Of a stretch of DNA of 64,000 bases, positions 8,861 to 18,937 are shown piece after piece. Source of the DNA: Rhizobiaceae bacterium (GTDB taxonomy: Bacteria > Pseudomonadota > Alphaproteobacteria > Rhizobiales > Rhizobiaceae); the NCBI GenBank assembly GCA_019635775.1, contig JAHBYU010000001.1:744001-808000 (forward strand), given 5' to 3'. The translations under genes were made by a program, and so were the position numbers. Position 1 is the first letter of the stretch. Each line of letters opens with the position of its first letter. The notes under the pieces were generated by a model that ran no database searches, was not told the origin of the DNA, and was given only the letters and a program-made list of their open reading frames with translations.

Positions 8861-10275
8861 GCGTCAGCCGCTTCTCTGCGCTGAAGAATCGGGACGCTAG
8901 GCCGACCGTTCTTTCCGAGGTCGCTCCTGTGGCTCATCAGGGTGTCGTCATTCCGACGACACGCAGGGCGCAGCCTCGGGCAGATCTCGCGCCAAAGGCC
9001 TCCAACAAGGTTGTCGATGCGCGCGCGCGTCTCCATCGTATGCTGATAGAGGAGATCAATCTCGTCGCGCTGGAGCGTTTGCCGAAGGACGAGATGCGTC
9101 GTCAGGTTCACGAGTTCGTCTCTGAGAAGACCCGGCACGAGCGCATGGCGATCAACGTTGCCGAACTGGAGGCGCTGGTCGATGACATTGTGGATGAGAT
9201 GGTGGGTCTGGGACCGCTTGAACCGCTACTCAAGGATCCCGAGATCAACGACATCCTGATCAACGGACACCAGAACTGCTTTGTCGAGCGCAAGGGCAAG
9301 CTCCAGCAGGTCCATATCCCATTCAAGGACGAGGCGCATCTGCTGCGCATCATCAACAAGATCGTTTCGGCGGTCGGACGGCGTGTGGATGAAAGCCAGC
9401 CGATGGTCGACGCGCGCATGCTGGACGGTTCGCGCTTCAACGCCGCGATCCGTCCCGTTGGCGTCGATGGCCCACTGGTTTCGATCCGCAAGTTTTCCAA
9501 GAACAAGCTCGGTCTGCACAAGCTCGTCGAGTTCGGTGCGATCCCGCAAAACGTTGCCGAAGTGCTGGCGGCGGCAGTCCATGCGCGCAAGACCACGATT
9601 ATCTCAGGCGGCACCGGCACGGGCAAGACGACAATGCTGAACGCCTTGTCTGCCTTCATCCCCGAAGACGAACGCCTGATCACCATCGAGGATGCGGCCG
9701 AACTACAGCTTCAGCAGCCGCATGTGGCGCGCATGGAAACGCGCCCCGCGAACATCGAGGGTCACGGCGAGCTAAAGCAGCGCGACCTTGTGAAGAACGC
9801 GCTTCGCATGCGCCCGGATCGCGTCATTCTCGGCGAGTGTCGTGGCGAGGAGGCCTTTGACATGCTGCAGGCGATGAACACCGGCCACGAAGGGTCGATG
9901 GCGACCATCCACGCCAACACCCCGCGCGATGCGATCAGCCGCCTTGAGCAGATGCTCGGCATGACCGGTATGCCGATGACGGTGCAGTCGATCCGCAGCC
10001 AGATTGCAAGCGCCATCGACGTGATCGTTCAACTGACGCGGCTTTCCGATGGCCGCCGCAAGGTGACCAGCGTCGCCGAAGTCACCGGCATGGAGGGCGA
10101 TGTCATCCAGATGCAGGAGATTTTCCGGTTCGTGCGTACCGGCATGGAAGCGGATGGCAAAATCCTCGGTCATTTCGAAGCCACCGGCATCAGGCCCCGC
10201 TTTCTCGAAGATATGCGCGCCATGGGCATCGAGTTCCCTGGTAAGTATTTCGAGCCGGGCAGGCCGTTGGAGTAG
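8857..10275 (+). CDS. cpaF: Tad pilus assembly ATPase CpaF/TadA
   Basis: A 472-residue type II/IV secretion ATPase that powers pilus extension. It has an unconserved N-terminus (1-50), an N1B region with [23 protein letters not shown], and the ATPase core with Walker [10 protein letters not shown] (about 251-259), an Asp box ([11 protein letters not shown]), Walker B ([12 protein letters not shown]) and a His box ([12 protein letters not shown]). All catalytic elements are present. The ATG at 8857 is preceded by GGAGGAA and overlaps the cpaE stop by 4 bp; an upstream GTG at 8842 is less likely. Three bases separate it from tadB. Confidence 0.95.
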   Translation: MSVSRFSALKNRDARPTVLSEVAPVAHQGVVIPTTRRAQPRADLAPKASNKVVDARARLHRMLIEEINLVALERLPKDEMRRQVHEFVSEKTRHERMAINVAELEALVDDIVDEMVGLGPLEPLLKDPEINDILINGHQNCFVERKGKLQQVHIPFKDEAHLLRIINKIVSAVGRRVDESQPMVDARMLDGSRFNAAIRPVGVDGPLVSIRKFSKNKLGLHKLVEFGAIPQNVAEVLAAAVHARKTTIISGGTGTGKTTMLNALSAFIPEDERLITIEDAAELQLQQPHVARMETRPANIEGHGELKQRDLVKNALRMRPDRVILGECRGEEAFDMLQAMNTGHEGSMATIHANTPRDAISRLEQMLGMTGMPMTVQSIRSQIASAIDVIVQLTRLSDGRRKVTSVAEVTGMEGDVIQMQEIFRFVRTGMEADGKILGHFEATGIRPRFLEDMRAMGIEFPGKYFEPGRPLE

Positions 10276-10277
10276 CC

Positions 10278-11231
10278 ATGAGCGGTATGCTCTACGTCGT
10301 TTACGCAGGAGCTGCGCTCTTCGGCATCATGATAGCCGAGGCGCTCTACCTGCTTTATGCGGGCCAGAAAGATCGCCGCGCCGCCATCAACCGGCGTGTC
10401 AAGCTGCAGGAAAAAAAGATCAGCCAGGAGCAGGTGCTTATCCAGTTGCGCAAGGAACGTGGGCTTGACGGTCGCTCCTTCCTGTCGCTGGAGTCGCTGA
10501 AGAAATTGCGGGTGCAGTCCGGTATCATCATGCCGATGCCGAGGTTCCTCACCATCACTTCCGGCGTCGCGCTGGCAATGGTCGCCACTGCGGCCCTCTA
10601 TGGGTTGCCGCTGCTTTTCGCGTTTCTGGTGTTTCCATTCCTCTGCTTTGTCCTGCCGGTCCAGGTGCTGAAATTCAGGCGGGGCCAGCGGCACAAGGCG
10701 TTCGGCATCCAGCTGCCCGAGGCGCTGGAACTGATCACGCGAAGCCTGAAGGCCGGTCATCCCGTGCCGGTGGCGATCGGCATGGTGTCGCGCGAGATGC
10801 CAGACCCGATCGGCAGCGAGTTCGGCGTCGTAGCGGACGAGGTGACCTACGGGTCAGACCTCGTTTCTGCGCTGCACAATCTTTATGAGCGCGTTGGCCA
10901 TGAGGACCTGCCCCTCTTCGTGACCGCGGTGTCGATCCAGAACTCGTCGGGCGGCAATCTGCGCGAGATACTGGACGGTCTGTCGACGACCATCCGCGAG
11001 CGCGGCAAGCTGAAGCGAAAGGTGCGCGCGATCTCGACCGAAGGGCGCATGTCCGCCTACATCCTGACTGCCGTTCCCTGCCTGCTGGGCGTTGGCATCA
11101 TGGTGCTGATGCCCAGCTTCTACAACGACGTCTGGAATGAACCGATGACCTGGTACCTGCTGGGGGGATCGGTGGCCTGGCTCATGCTGGGCAATGCGAT
11201 GATGTTCAAGATGGCGAGCTTCAAGTTCTGA
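10278..11231 (+). CDS. tadB: Tad pilus inner-membrane protein TadB
   Basis: A 317-residue type II secretion F-domain protein. N-terminal membrane helix (about 4-24), then a cytoplasmic basic region, two central helices (about 95-135), the GspF domain (about 150-275, containing LPEALELITRSLKAGHPVPVAIGMV and IQNSSGGNLREILDGLSTTIRER) and C-terminal helices. TadB and TadC form the inner membrane platform on which CpaF acts. Only two bases lie between the cpaF stop codon and the tadB ATG, and one base separates it from tadC, so the three form a coupled block. Confidence 0.93.
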   Translation: MSGMLYVVYAGAALFGIMIAEALYLLYAGQKDRRAAINRRVKLQEKKISQEQVLIQLRKERGLDGRSFLSLESLKKLRVQSGIIMPMPRFLTITSGVALAMVATAALYGLPLLFAFLVFPFLCFVLPVQVLKFRRGQRHKAFGIQLPEALELITRSLKAGHPVPVAIGMVSREMPDPIGSEFGVVADEVTYGSDLVSALHNLYERVGHEDLPLFVTAVSIQNSSGGNLREILDGLSTTIRERGKLKRKVRAISTEGRMSAYILTAVPCLLGVGIMVLMPSFYNDVWNEPMTWYLLGGSVAWLMLGNAMMFKMASFKF

Positions 11232-11232
11232 G

Positions 11233-12195
11233 ATGGAGGAGGTCGTCGCTGCCATAGCCTCGTTGCGTCCGACTTCGCTAATGCCGGTGGCGATCCTGCT
11301 GCTGGCATGCGGCGGAGTTGCGGTCGGCTGGTCGACGCTGGTGCAACGGGGAGAGCAGAACGATGTGAAGCGCAGGCTGAAGGTCGATGCGCTTACTCGC
11401 CATTCGCCAGATGAGCCTGAAAAAAAGAAGAATGTCGGCGTCGTGCGGGAAAAGGCTGCGAAGACCGCGCAGGATTTCTACGCGAAGAGCGATCCTGAGA
11501 ACGTTGCCCGGCTGCGGCTGAAACTCATCCAGGCCGGCTACATGGACCCTGGTGCCGTCGGCACCTTTTTCCTGATCCGGTTCGGATGCCTGTTTGCTGC
11601 TGCCATCGGCGCCGTGGTCATAAACAACTGGATGGCAAGCGCAGAGGCGACGGCCTTCAGCCGCTGGTCTTTCGTGCTGATCACTGCCGCAATCGGCTAT
11701 TTCGTTCCCAATTTCGTTCTTGCACGGCTCATCGCGGGCAAGAAGCGCGAATACCGCAACGGATTCCCCGATTTCATGGACCTCATGATCGTGTGTTCCG
11801 ATGCTGGAATGGCGATGGAAGCGGGCATCGAGCGTGTGTCGAAGGAACTGGCGACAACCTATCCCTCGCTCAGCCAGAACCTCACGCTGGTGTCGCTGGA
11901 GCTGAGAGCAGGCCGCAGCCTCGACGATGCGCTGAAGTCGCTCGCAGACCGGCTGAGCCTCGATGAGGTGCGCTCCTTCGCTACCCTCTTGCAGCAGTCG
12001 AAGGAACTGGGAACCAGCCTGTCCGGTGCTCTGCGGGTATTTTCCGACGAGATGCGGCACAAGCGAATGTCTCTCGCCGAGGAAAAGGCTCATGCCCTGC
12101 CGGCAAAGATGTCCGTGCCTGTGACCGTCTGCATCCTGCCGGTGGTGCTGATGGTGGCGATTATACCCATCCTTGTGAAGATGACCGCCGAATGA
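11233..12195 (+). CDS. tadC: Tad pilus inner-membrane protein TadC
   Basis: A 320-residue paralogue of TadB: N-terminal membrane helix (about 14-32), two central helices (about 105-165), F domain (about 175-300) with the FPDFMDLMIVCSDAGMAMEAGI segment and RSFATLLQQSKELGTSLSGALRVF, then a last membrane helix ending LPVVLMVAIIPILVKM. It pairs with TadB as the pilus platform. It ends the tight operon; a 135-bp gap follows before the TPR lipoprotein, which may have its own promoter. Confidence 0.93.
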   Translation: MEEVVAAIASLRPTSLMPVAILLLACGGVAVGWSTLVQRGEQNDVKRRLKVDALTRHSPDEPEKKKNVGVVREKAAKTAQDFYAKSDPENVARLRLKLIQAGYMDPGAVGTFFLIRFGCLFAAAIGAVVINNWMASAEATAFSRWSFVLITAAIGYFVPNFVLARLIAGKKREYRNGFPDFMDLMIVCSDAGMAMEAGIERVSKELATTYPSLSQNLTLVSLELRAGRSLDDALKSLADRLSLDEVRSFATLLQQSKELGTSLSGALRVFSDEMRHKRMSLAEEKAHALPAKMSVPVTVCILPVVLMVAIIPILVKMTAE

Positions 12196-12330
12196 AGCGG
12201 TTTCGTCAGTAAACGAAGCGTGACGCGGTAAGTTAATCTTAAGCGCGCTTGGGCACCGAAGATTAAAAGCCTTTGAGTAAAGTCGGACCGTTAAACGACC
12301 CGGGGAAACCGGGCGGGCGGGACAGGGACC

Positions 12331-12801
12331 ATGGGTAAGCTAACCTCGACGGGGATGGCCGCTATACTTGCGGCATTGATGGTCGGCGGCTGCACCACGC
12401 AGGGCGTCGACAAGACTGCCACGAAGGCAATCGCGCCGGTGCCTGCGGATGTCAGCGCTGCGGATCTTTCGGCTGGCAAGAGCCAGTTCAGACAGGCCAA
12501 TTACGGACTGGCTGAGCGACATTTCCGAAAGGCGGTGGAATTGCGCGCCGACAATTCCGAGGCGTGGATGGGCCTTGCGGCCTCTTATGACCAGCTTGGC
12601 CGTTTCGATTTTGCGGATCGCGCCTACGACCAACTGCTGAAGGTTGCCGGTCGCAGGCCAGAAGTCCTCAACAACATGGGTTATTCGCAGCTCCTGCGTG
12701 GCGATCGGAAGAAGGCGCGCAAATTGCTGAACGAGGCGAAGAAGGGCATGGCGGATCCCGCAGTGGTCGACGCCAACTTGGCGCTTCTGGACAGGGAATG
12801 A
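12331..12801 (+). CDS. tadD: TPR lipoprotein, TadD-like
   Basis: A 156-residue protein with signal peptide and lipobox (MVGGC, cysteine about residue 21), then two or three tetratricopeptide repeats from about residue 48 (GKSQFRQANYGLAERHFRKAVEL, GLAASYDQLGRFDFADRAYDQLL, NNMGYSQLLRGDRKKARKLLNEA). TadD proteins are TPR lipoproteins that serve the Tad secretin much as PilF-type pilotins do in other systems. The protein is shorter than many TadD homologues (200 or more residues). Position just after tadC supports a pilus role, but the 135-bp gap allows separate transcription. Confidence 0.75.
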   Translation: MGKLTSTGMAAILAALMVGGCTTQGVDKTATKAIAPVPADVSAADLSAGKSQFRQANYGLAERHFRKAVELRADNSEAWMGLAASYDQLGRFDFADRAYDQLLKVAGRRPEVLNNMGYSQLLRGDRKKARKLLNEAKKGMADPAVVDANLALLDRE

Positions 12802-12998
12802 TCGAGGCCGGTCCTCTCATTCCGATATCAGCCAACGCAGTGACGCAGCCGCCGCGATTTACGGTTTGGCAACCACGTTCGCGCAGGTGCGACGCTATCG
12901 ATGTGGAGAACGTTGAACCGATGGGGTAACAAACCATACTCTTGATGTAGTGGAGGCGCAGATTTAGTCCGGGATCGACTGGGTTTGCAGGAATACCA

Positions 12999-14150
12999 AT
13001 GTTTGACATGACTTCGATGCTGCTGGGTGCGGCGGTGGCCGGCGTCGGCATCAGTCTGACAATGGTTTCCATGTGGCTGATGGATCGGCATGCCTACTAC
13101 AAAATGGGCTGGGCTGCCGGCGTCGGCTTCCTCATTCTTCATGTGTTCGCATACTGGTTTTACGCACAAGGCGGGCTCGTGGCTGCGGGCGTCCTTGCTT
13201 GCGCATTTCAGCCGGTTGGCGCAGCTTTCCTCTATGCATCCGTTCGGCAGTATTTCGATGAAAAATACCGCCTACTAAGGACAGTCCTTGCCGTCTCGAT
13301 ACCGTATCTTCTGATCGTACCACCGATTTTTGCAGTCGGTTATGACGGTATTGCCCTGGTGTTGCAAAATGCGTTGACGGCAACCCTCCTGTTCCTTGGA
13401 GGCGTAACCTATTTTCGACGGTGGAAGGACTCGCCGTTCGCGATCGGCAGTCTAGCCTTCCTCTACAGCATAACGGCCATCAGCTTCGCCCTCTGCGGTG
13501 TCCTGGTCCTCGTCGCAGGCCAGTGGACCATTGGCTATCCTCCCCAGAACTGGGCCGAGGAACTGAACACGGTCGTCTCCATCCTGTCCCTTACCGGCGC
13601 GGGCGCAATAACGCTTTCGGTGGATCAGATGAGGCTGGCAAGGCGCAACCAGCTCTCGGCTATGAGCGACCCGTTGACCGGCCTGCTGAACAGGCGCGGG
13701 CTGGCTTCCGCCGCCGCTGATGTGCTGCGGGAAGACGAGGCCATTATTCTGTTCGACCTCGATCATTTCAAGCGTATCAACGATCGTCACGGTCATGCCG
13801 TAGGCGATGAGGTAATCCGCAGCTTTGCCGACACCCTGCGCGCGCATGGGAGGCAAGGGGACCCGAAGGCACGTCTCGGCGGCGAAGAATTCGCAATGGT
13901 CATGTCGGGCGTTTCCCTGCAGGAGGCCCGTGGCATCGCCGAACGTATCCTGGTTGCCTTTGCCGGGGTGAGCATAGCTACCTCGGATGCCGAGCCGCTA
14001 TGCTGCACGGTCAGTGCCGGAATCGCGTTCGGGCAGGCCAAGGGCATTCCGATCGATCACGTCATGGCGCGTACTGACAGCGCCCTCTATTCCGCAAAGC
14101 GCGCAGGACGCAACCGCGTCGAAACCGTGGAACTCAGGCTCGTGGGCTGA
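12999..14150 (+). CDS. Membrane diguanylate cyclase (GGDEF domain)
   Basis: A 383-residue protein with six predicted N-terminal membrane helices (about 1-205) and a C-terminal GGDEF domain (about 220-378). The active site reads GGEEF, an accepted active variant, and the inhibitory I-site RQGD sits exactly five residues before it, so product inhibition by c-di-GMP is expected. Also visible are DPLTGLLNRRG and the metal-binding FDLDHFKRIND. It should synthesise c-di-GMP at the inner membrane. It lies 197 bp downstream of the Tad locus on the same strand; c-di-GMP commonly controls surface attachment, so a link with the pilus is plausible but not shown. Confidence 0.92.
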   Translation: MFDMTSMLLGAAVAGVGISLTMVSMWLMDRHAYYKMGWAAGVGFLILHVFAYWFYAQGGLVAAGVLACAFQPVGAAFLYASVRQYFDEKYRLLRTVLAVSIPYLLIVPPIFAVGYDGIALVLQNALTATLLFLGGVTYFRRWKDSPFAIGSLAFLYSITAISFALCGVLVLVAGQWTIGYPPQNWAEELNTVVSILSLTGAGAITLSVDQMRLARRNQLSAMSDPLTGLLNRRGLASAAADVLREDEAIILFDLDHFKRINDRHGHAVGDEVIRSFADTLRAHGRQGDPKARLGGEEFAMVMSGVSLQEARGIAERILVAFAGVSIATSDAEPLCCTVSAGIAFGQAKGIPIDHVMARTDSALYSAKRAGRNRVETVELRLVG

Positions 14151-14161
14151 TTTACCTGATC

Positions 14162-14184
14162 TTCCGGGACGATATGCCCCGGAA
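14162..14184. terminator. Possible shared hairpin between convergent genes
   Basis: Arms TTCCGGG (14162-14168) and CCCGGAA (14178-14184) form a 7-bp stem between the diguanylate cyclase stop and the gcvP stop. There is no clear T-tract on either side, so termination is only suggested by position. Confidence 0.3.
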
Positions 14185-14207
14185 CGAGACAGGAAAGCGG
14201 TGCCTCG

Positions 14208-17015
14208 CTACTCGGCCGCCGTCACATATTCGCTGAGCGGCGGACACGAGCAGACAAGGTTTCGGTCGCCCGCCACGTTGTCGATTCGTGACACGGGTGG
14301 CCAGTATTTCGCGCCATTCGCATCGCCGGTCGGATTTGCGGCCTGTAGCCGTGAGTAGGGGTGTTTCCAATCGTCCGCCAAAGCCTCGGCGGCGGTATGC
14401 GGGGCGTTTGCCAGAGGGTTGTCGTCTCGCGGCCACTCGCCCTTTTCGACCTTTCCGGCTTCCGCGGCGATCAGCGTCATCGCCTCGCAGAAGCGGTCGA
14501 GTTCCGCCTTGGGCTCGGATTCGGTCGGCTCCACCATGAGCGTGCCGGCCACCGGCCAAGACATGGTTGGCGCATGGAAACCGTAGTCGATCAGGCGTTT
14601 CGCGATATCCTCGACACTGACGCCGGCGCTCTCCTTCAGAACACGGGTGTCGAGGATGCATTCATGCGCGACGCGGCCATTTTTTCCCTTGAAGAGCACG
14701 GGATAGTGCTGGCTGAGGCGCGTCGCGATGTAGTTGGCATTGAGGATGGCCATCTCGGTCGCCTGCTTCAGGCCGGCCGCTCCCATCATGCGTATGTACA
14801 TCCAGGTGATTGGCAGGATCGACGCGCTGCCGAAAGCTGCTGCGGCGACCGCGTGAGAGCTGCCTTCGGAAACGTGCCCCGGCAGAAATGGCGCAAGGTG
14901 CGCCTTTACCCCGATCGGCCCTACTCCCGGTCCGCCGCCGCCATGCGGGATGCAGAAAGTCTTGTGCAGGTTCATATGGCAGACGTCGGCGCCAATGTCG
15001 CCTGGACGCGCCAGCCCGACGAGAGCATTGAGGTTGGCGCCGTCGAGATAGACCTGGCCGCCATATTCGTGAATGGCTGCGACGATCTCCTTTACGCCTT
15101 CCTCGAACACACCGTGCGTCGACGGGTACGTGATCATGAGGGCGGCGAGGTTGTCCGCGTGCTCGGCGGCGCGCGCGTTAAGGTCCTCAATGTCGATGTC
15201 GCCCTCGTCGGTGCACTTCACCACCACCACATGCATGCCCGCCATCGCCGCGCTCGCCGGGTTTGTGCCGTGGGCGGAGGAAGGGATCAGGCATATCGTG
15301 CGGTGTGTATCGCCGCGTGATGCGTGATAGCGGCGGATCGCGAGCAGGCCGGCATATTCGCCCTGGCTGCCGGCATTCGGCTGTAGCGACACGGCGTCGA
15401 AACCGGTGATCTCGGCCAGCCACGCCTCGAGATCCGCGAACATGGCGCGATAGCCCGCAGAATGCTTGTTCGGGGCGAATGGGTGGACGTTGCCGACGGT
15501 TGCCCAGCTTACCGGCATCATCTCGGCTGCCGCATTCAATTTCATCGTGCAGGAGCCAAGGGGGATCATGGTGCGATCGAGGGCGAGATCTTTGTCAGAC
15601 AGGCGGCGAAGCAGCCGCATCATCTCGGTCTCGGAGCGATTTTCATGGAAAACCGGCTGCGTGAGGAACGCCTTGCTTCGCGACTTGCCGGGCAGGGTGG
15701 GGCTTGCCTGCGACGGGGGGCTTGCGCCGAAGAGTCCGGCTATCGCCTCGAGATCGGCCTCCATGGAGGTCTCGTCGAAAGCGATGGAAACGAGGTTCTC
15801 ATCGACGACGCGAAGCAGGCGGCCATCCTTTTCTGCCGCAGCAGCGATACTGGCAGCATTTCCCGTCACCTCGACCGTTACCGTGTCGAAGCGGCGTTCG
15901 CCCGATACGGCCAAGCCTTTTGCCGTGAGGGAGGCAGCCAGGCGCGAAGCAAGCGCGTGCACCCGCCCGGCGATTTCCTGCAGTCCTTCCGGTCCATGCC
16001 AGATGGCGTAAGCGGCCGCCATATTAGCGAGCAGCGCCTGCGCGGTGCAGATGTTGGACGTCGCCTTGTCGCGCCTGATGTGCTGCTCGCGCGTCTGCAA
16101 GGCCAGGCGGTATCCGGGACGTCCATGCGCGTCGACGGACTGGCCGACTAGGCGTCCCGGCATCAGGCGCGTCAACTTGTCGGACACGGCGCAATAGGCG
16201 GCGTGTGGTCCGCCGAAGCCCATCGGCACCCCAAAACGCTGCATCGATCCGACCGCGATGTCTGCACCCAGCGCGGCGACAGGCTCGGTTACCGTAAGCG
16301 CCAGCGGGTCTGCGACGAAGACCACGACCGCACCGGCGGCCTTTGCCTTCTCGATCAACGTGCCAAACTCTCCGTAGACACCCAGAGTATCCGGCCACGG
16401 TACCAACAAAGCCGCGGTGCTTTCGTTTATCGTGTCGTCCTCGATCGTGATGCCGAGCGGTTCGGCGCGCGTTCGAAGCACGTCGAGCACCTGCTGGTGG
16501 AGCGGGCCTGCAAGGGCAACGCCGGTACGCTTCTCGCGATGATGCCGGAAGGCGATGCCAACCGCCTCCGCGGCGGCAGTTGCCTCATCAAGAAGGGATG
16601 CGGAAGCGACGGGCAGGCCGGTAAGTTCGGTCACGAGCGTCTGGAAATTGAACAGCATCTCCAGTCGACCCTGGCTGATCTCAGCCTGATAGGGAGTATA
16701 GGCCGTGTACCACGCAGGGTTCTCGAACATGTTGCGCTGGATGACCGGTGGCACGACCGTGCCGTGATATCCTGCGCCGATGAAGCTTTTCATCACCGTG
16801 TTGGCGCCAAGCTTCATAGCCAGTTCCGCCAATGCAGTCGCTTCGGTCGCCGGTTCAGGCAAGTCTAGCGGGCGATCCAGGCGGATTGCCTTGGGGACGG
16901 CCTGGGAGATCAGCGTTTCGAGCGATGGCAGGCCAATGGCGGCAAGCATTGCGCGTGTGTCGGAAAGGCGGGGGCCGATGTGGCGGGCAGGAAAATTGTC
17001 GGTTGAGGCCGTCAT
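14208..17015 (-). CDS. gcvP: Glycine dehydrogenase (decarboxylating), P-protein
   Basis: A 935-residue single-chain P-protein, the PLP enzyme that decarboxylates glycine and passes the aminomethyl group to lipoyl-GcvH. The N-terminal half begins RHIGP and contains [21 protein letters not shown] and [22 protein letters not shown]. The C-terminal half contains [10 protein letters not shown] and the PLP-lysine region [20 protein letters not shown] (lysine near residue 687). Full length for a bacterial fused P-protein. It is the last gene of gcvT-gcvH-gcvP, 14 bp after gcvH, and under the riboswitch ahead of gcvT. Confidence 0.97.
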   Translation of the reverse strand: MTASTDNFPARHIGPRLSDTRAMLAAIGLPSLETLISQAVPKAIRLDRPLDLPEPATEATALAELAMKLGANTVMKSFIGAGYHGTVVPPVIQRNMFENPAWYTAYTPYQAEISQGRLEMLFNFQTLVTELTGLPVASASLLDEATAAAEAVGIAFRHHREKRTGVALAGPLHQQVLDVLRTRAEPLGITIEDDTINESTAALLVPWPDTLGVYGEFGTLIEKAKAAGAVVVFVADPLALTVTEPVAALGADIAVGSMQRFGVPMGFGGPHAAYCAVSDKLTRLMPGRLVGQSVDAHGRPGYRLALQTREQHIRRDKATSNICTAQALLANMAAAYAIWHGPEGLQEIAGRVHALASRLAASLTAKGLAVSGERRFDTVTVEVTGNAASIAAAAEKDGRLLRVVDENLVSIAFDETSMEADLEAIAGLFGASPPSQASPTLPGKSRSKAFLTQPVFHENRSETEMMRLLRRLSDKDLALDRTMIPLGSCTMKLNAAAEMMPVSWATVGNVHPFAPNKHSAGYRAMFADLEAWLAEITGFDAVSLQPNAGSQGEYAGLLAIRRYHASRGDTHRTICLIPSSAHGTNPASAAMAGMHVVVVKCTDEGDIDIEDLNARAAEHADNLAALMITYPSTHGVFEEGVKEIVAAIHEYGGQVYLDGANLNALVGLARPGDIGADVCHMNLHKTFCIPHGGGGPGVGPIGVKAHLAPFLPGHVSEGSSHAVAAAAFGSASILPITWMYIRMMGAAGLKQATEMAILNANYIATRLSQHYPVLFKGKNGRVAHECILDTRVLKESAGVSVEDIAKRLIDYGFHAPTMSWPVAGTLMVEPTESEPKAELDRFCEAMTLIAAEAGKVEKGEWPRDDNPLANAPHTAAEALADDWKHPYSRLQAANPTGDANGAKYWPPVSRIDNVAGDRNLVCSCPPLSEYVTAAE

Positions 17016-17029
17016 GGGATCACTCCGGG

Positions 17030-17398
17030 TCAGCCGATGTGGGCTTTGTAGCCGGCCTCATCAAGAAGGCCCGAAAGCTGGCCTTCGTCGGCCAGCTTCA
17101 TCTTCCAGAGCCAGCCGTCGCCGGTGGCAGCGGAGTTGACCAGAGAAGGGTCCCCCGATAGCGCCGCGTTCGCCTCCACGATCTCCCCATCGACGGGCGC
17201 ATATACGTCCGACGCCGCCTTGACGGACTCGACGACCACGGCGACGTCGCCCTTCTTCAGCGATTTTCCCGCTTCCGGCAGTTCAACGAACACGAGATCG
17301 CCGAGTTGTTCCTGCGCGTAGTCGGTGATGCCGACGGTTGCCACACCGCTCTCGACGCGGATCCATTCGTGGTCTTCGGTGAAATAGGTCGTTGCCAT
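17030..17398 (-). CDS. gcvH: Glycine cleavage system H protein
   Basis: A 122-residue lipoyl carrier. It starts with the characteristic [12 protein letters not shown] and carries the lipoylation site ESVKAASD with lysine at about residue 60, plus the C-terminal [10 protein letters not shown]. It shuttles the aminomethyl and dihydrolipoyl intermediates among P, T and L proteins. Six bases after the gcvT stop and 14 before gcvP, so clearly one operon. The L protein (dihydrolipoamide dehydrogenase) is shared with other complexes and is not here. Confidence 0.97.
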   Translation of the reverse strand: MATTYFTEDHEWIRVESGVATVGITDYAQEQLGDLVFVELPEAGKSLKKGDVAVVVESVKAASDVYAPVDGEIVEANAALSGDPSLVNSAATGDGWLWKMKLADEGQLSGLLDEAGYKAHIG

Positions 17399-17404
17399 AG
17401 GAGC

Positions 17405-18505
17405 TTATCCCTTTCGGTAGCGATGAGGCGTGAATGGAAGTGGTGAGACGTCGACAGGAATTTTTGTGCCGCGCACGTCGGCAAAGAGCCTTGTGCCGGC
17501 TTTCGCTGACGCGGCGGTGACGTAGCCCATTGCGACCGGCGTACCGGCGGAAGGTCCGAAGCCTCCGGAAGTGACGCGTCCGATCGCGTTGCCGTCGTTG
17601 TCGAAAAGCGCAGATCCCGCCCGGACCGGCTGGCGGCCCTCCGGCCTCAGGCCGACACGTTTTTCGGCTGGACCGTTCGCGACCAACTTGCGCAGCGCGG
17701 CCGCTCCAATGAAGTCACCTTCGGAACGAACATCCTTGGAGATCGCCCACATCAGGCCGGCCGAGCCCGGATCCGTGTCGGGTGTGATGTCCTGCCCGTG
17801 CAGGCAGAGCCCTGCCTCCAGCCGCAGACTGTCGCGTGCTGCAAGGCCGATCCACATGGCGCGGGGATCGCTGAGTATCTTGCCGACCAGCGTTCGGGCG
17901 TCTGCTTCCGGCAGCCCGATCTCGAAGCCATCCTCTCCGGTGTAGCCGGAGCGGCTCAGAAACCAGTTCGCGTGTGGCTCGATGCCGTGCATGAAGGTGA
18001 GGCTGTCGGTTTCGATGCCCGCCTTGCTCAGGATGTCCGCCGCTTCAGGTCCCTGCAGGGCCAGGAAAACGCGATCCAGCGGCGTGACTGTCGCGTCGCG
18101 CCCCTTGGCGATTTCCCTCAAGTGGGCTTCGTCGATCGCGGCGTTGCCCGCGTTGGCGACCACCATGAAACGATCTTCGCCGAGACGCGTGACTATCAGG
18201 TCGTCGATGACGCCGGCGGTATCGGTGAGCAGGAAGGTATACTTCGACTGCGACGTCGAAAGTGCGCCGGCATCGAGAGGGCAGGCCCGGTTGAGCAGGC
18301 CGATGCTGCCCGGACCCGAAACCTCGAACAGCTTCATGTGCGAGATGTCGAAAAGGCCTGCATGCTCACGTGTGTGAAGGTGCTCCTTCATCACACCCGG
18401 CGGATAGGTGAGCGGCATGGACCAACCGGCAAAGCCGCCGAAACGCGCGCCGGCGCCCTTGTGCATGTCTTCGAGTGGTAGTGACTTGAATTGCCCGTCC
18501 GCCAT
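17405..18505 (-). CDS. gcvT: Glycine cleavage system T protein (aminomethyltransferase)
   Basis: A 366-residue folate-dependent aminomethyltransferase releasing ammonia and 5,10-methylene-THF. Visible motifs are FGGFAGWSMPLTY, HTREHAGLFDISHM and the SGYTGEDGFEI loop, with the C-terminal GFGPSAGTPVAMGYV. The frame is open far upstream through the riboswitch, but the ATG at 18505 is preceded by GGAGAAG and aligns with the conserved N-terminus, so the upstream part is not coding. First gene of gcvT-gcvH-gcvP. Confidence 0.96.
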   Translation of the reverse strand: MADGQFKSLPLEDMHKGAGARFGGFAGWSMPLTYPPGVMKEHLHTREHAGLFDISHMKLFEVSGPGSIGLLNRACPLDAGALSTSQSKYTFLLTDTAGVIDDLIVTRLGEDRFMVVANAGNAAIDEAHLREIAKGRDATVTPLDRVFLALQGPEAADILSKAGIETDSLTFMHGIEPHANWFLSRSGYTGEDGFEIGLPEADARTLVGKILSDPRAMWIGLAARDSLRLEAGLCLHGQDITPDTDPGSAGLMWAISKDVRSEGDFIGAAALRKLVANGPAEKRVGLRPEGRQPVRAGSALFDNDGNAIGRVTSGGFGPSAGTPVAMGYVTAASAKAGTRLFADVRGTKIPVDVSPLPFTPHRYRKG

Positions 18506-18550
18506 GACTTCTCCAGAACAACACGTACCCGGCCGCTGCGTGCGACCGCT

Positions 18551-18730
18551 CCGTGCCCCTCTGTCTGAAGCCTGAGAGACTCGCGCAACCGGAACCCTGT
18601 CGGCGGCGCTTACACCTTCGGCGCGGGGTTTCCCCCGACTTTCCAGAGCGTCCTTCCCGTCTACGGTTCTTTTGCCTGAGAGATTTCGGGCGATTTCCCC
18701 TTCGGCGGCAGCAGTTGCTGCTCTCTCCCG
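18551..18730 (-). promoter_or_regulatory. Tandem glycine riboswitch (two aptamers)
   Basis: Read on the minus strand, the leader of gcvT contains two glycine aptamers in series. Aptamer 1 (about 18730 to 18640) starts CGGGAGAG, has GCCGAAGG and ATCTCTCAGGCAAAAG, then GACGCTCTGG. Aptamer 2 (about 18639 to 18551) has GCCGAAGGTGTAAG, GTCTCTCAGGCTTC and ACAGAGGGG. These are the conserved cores of the class, joined by a short linker. It lies 45 bases before the gcvT start. In known cases glycine binding turns on gcv expression. No obvious intrinsic terminator follows, so control may act at translation initiation. Confidence 0.95.
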
Positions 18731-18937
18731 CAAACAGATGGGCGAAACCATGCCCCGGACGGCAACACGCATAGCCGATCCAAAAAGCCTTGTCACCTGT
18801 CCACGGGATGGCCGTACATGGGTTGCGAAAGGATTCGCTAACCAATCCCCTTTGCGGTTCCTAAAAACTGTCCTGCTACCTTGGGTCATCGTCTGAGCTG
18901 CCGGAAGCAATCCGGCGCGGCCGAAGGGGGCAAGGGC

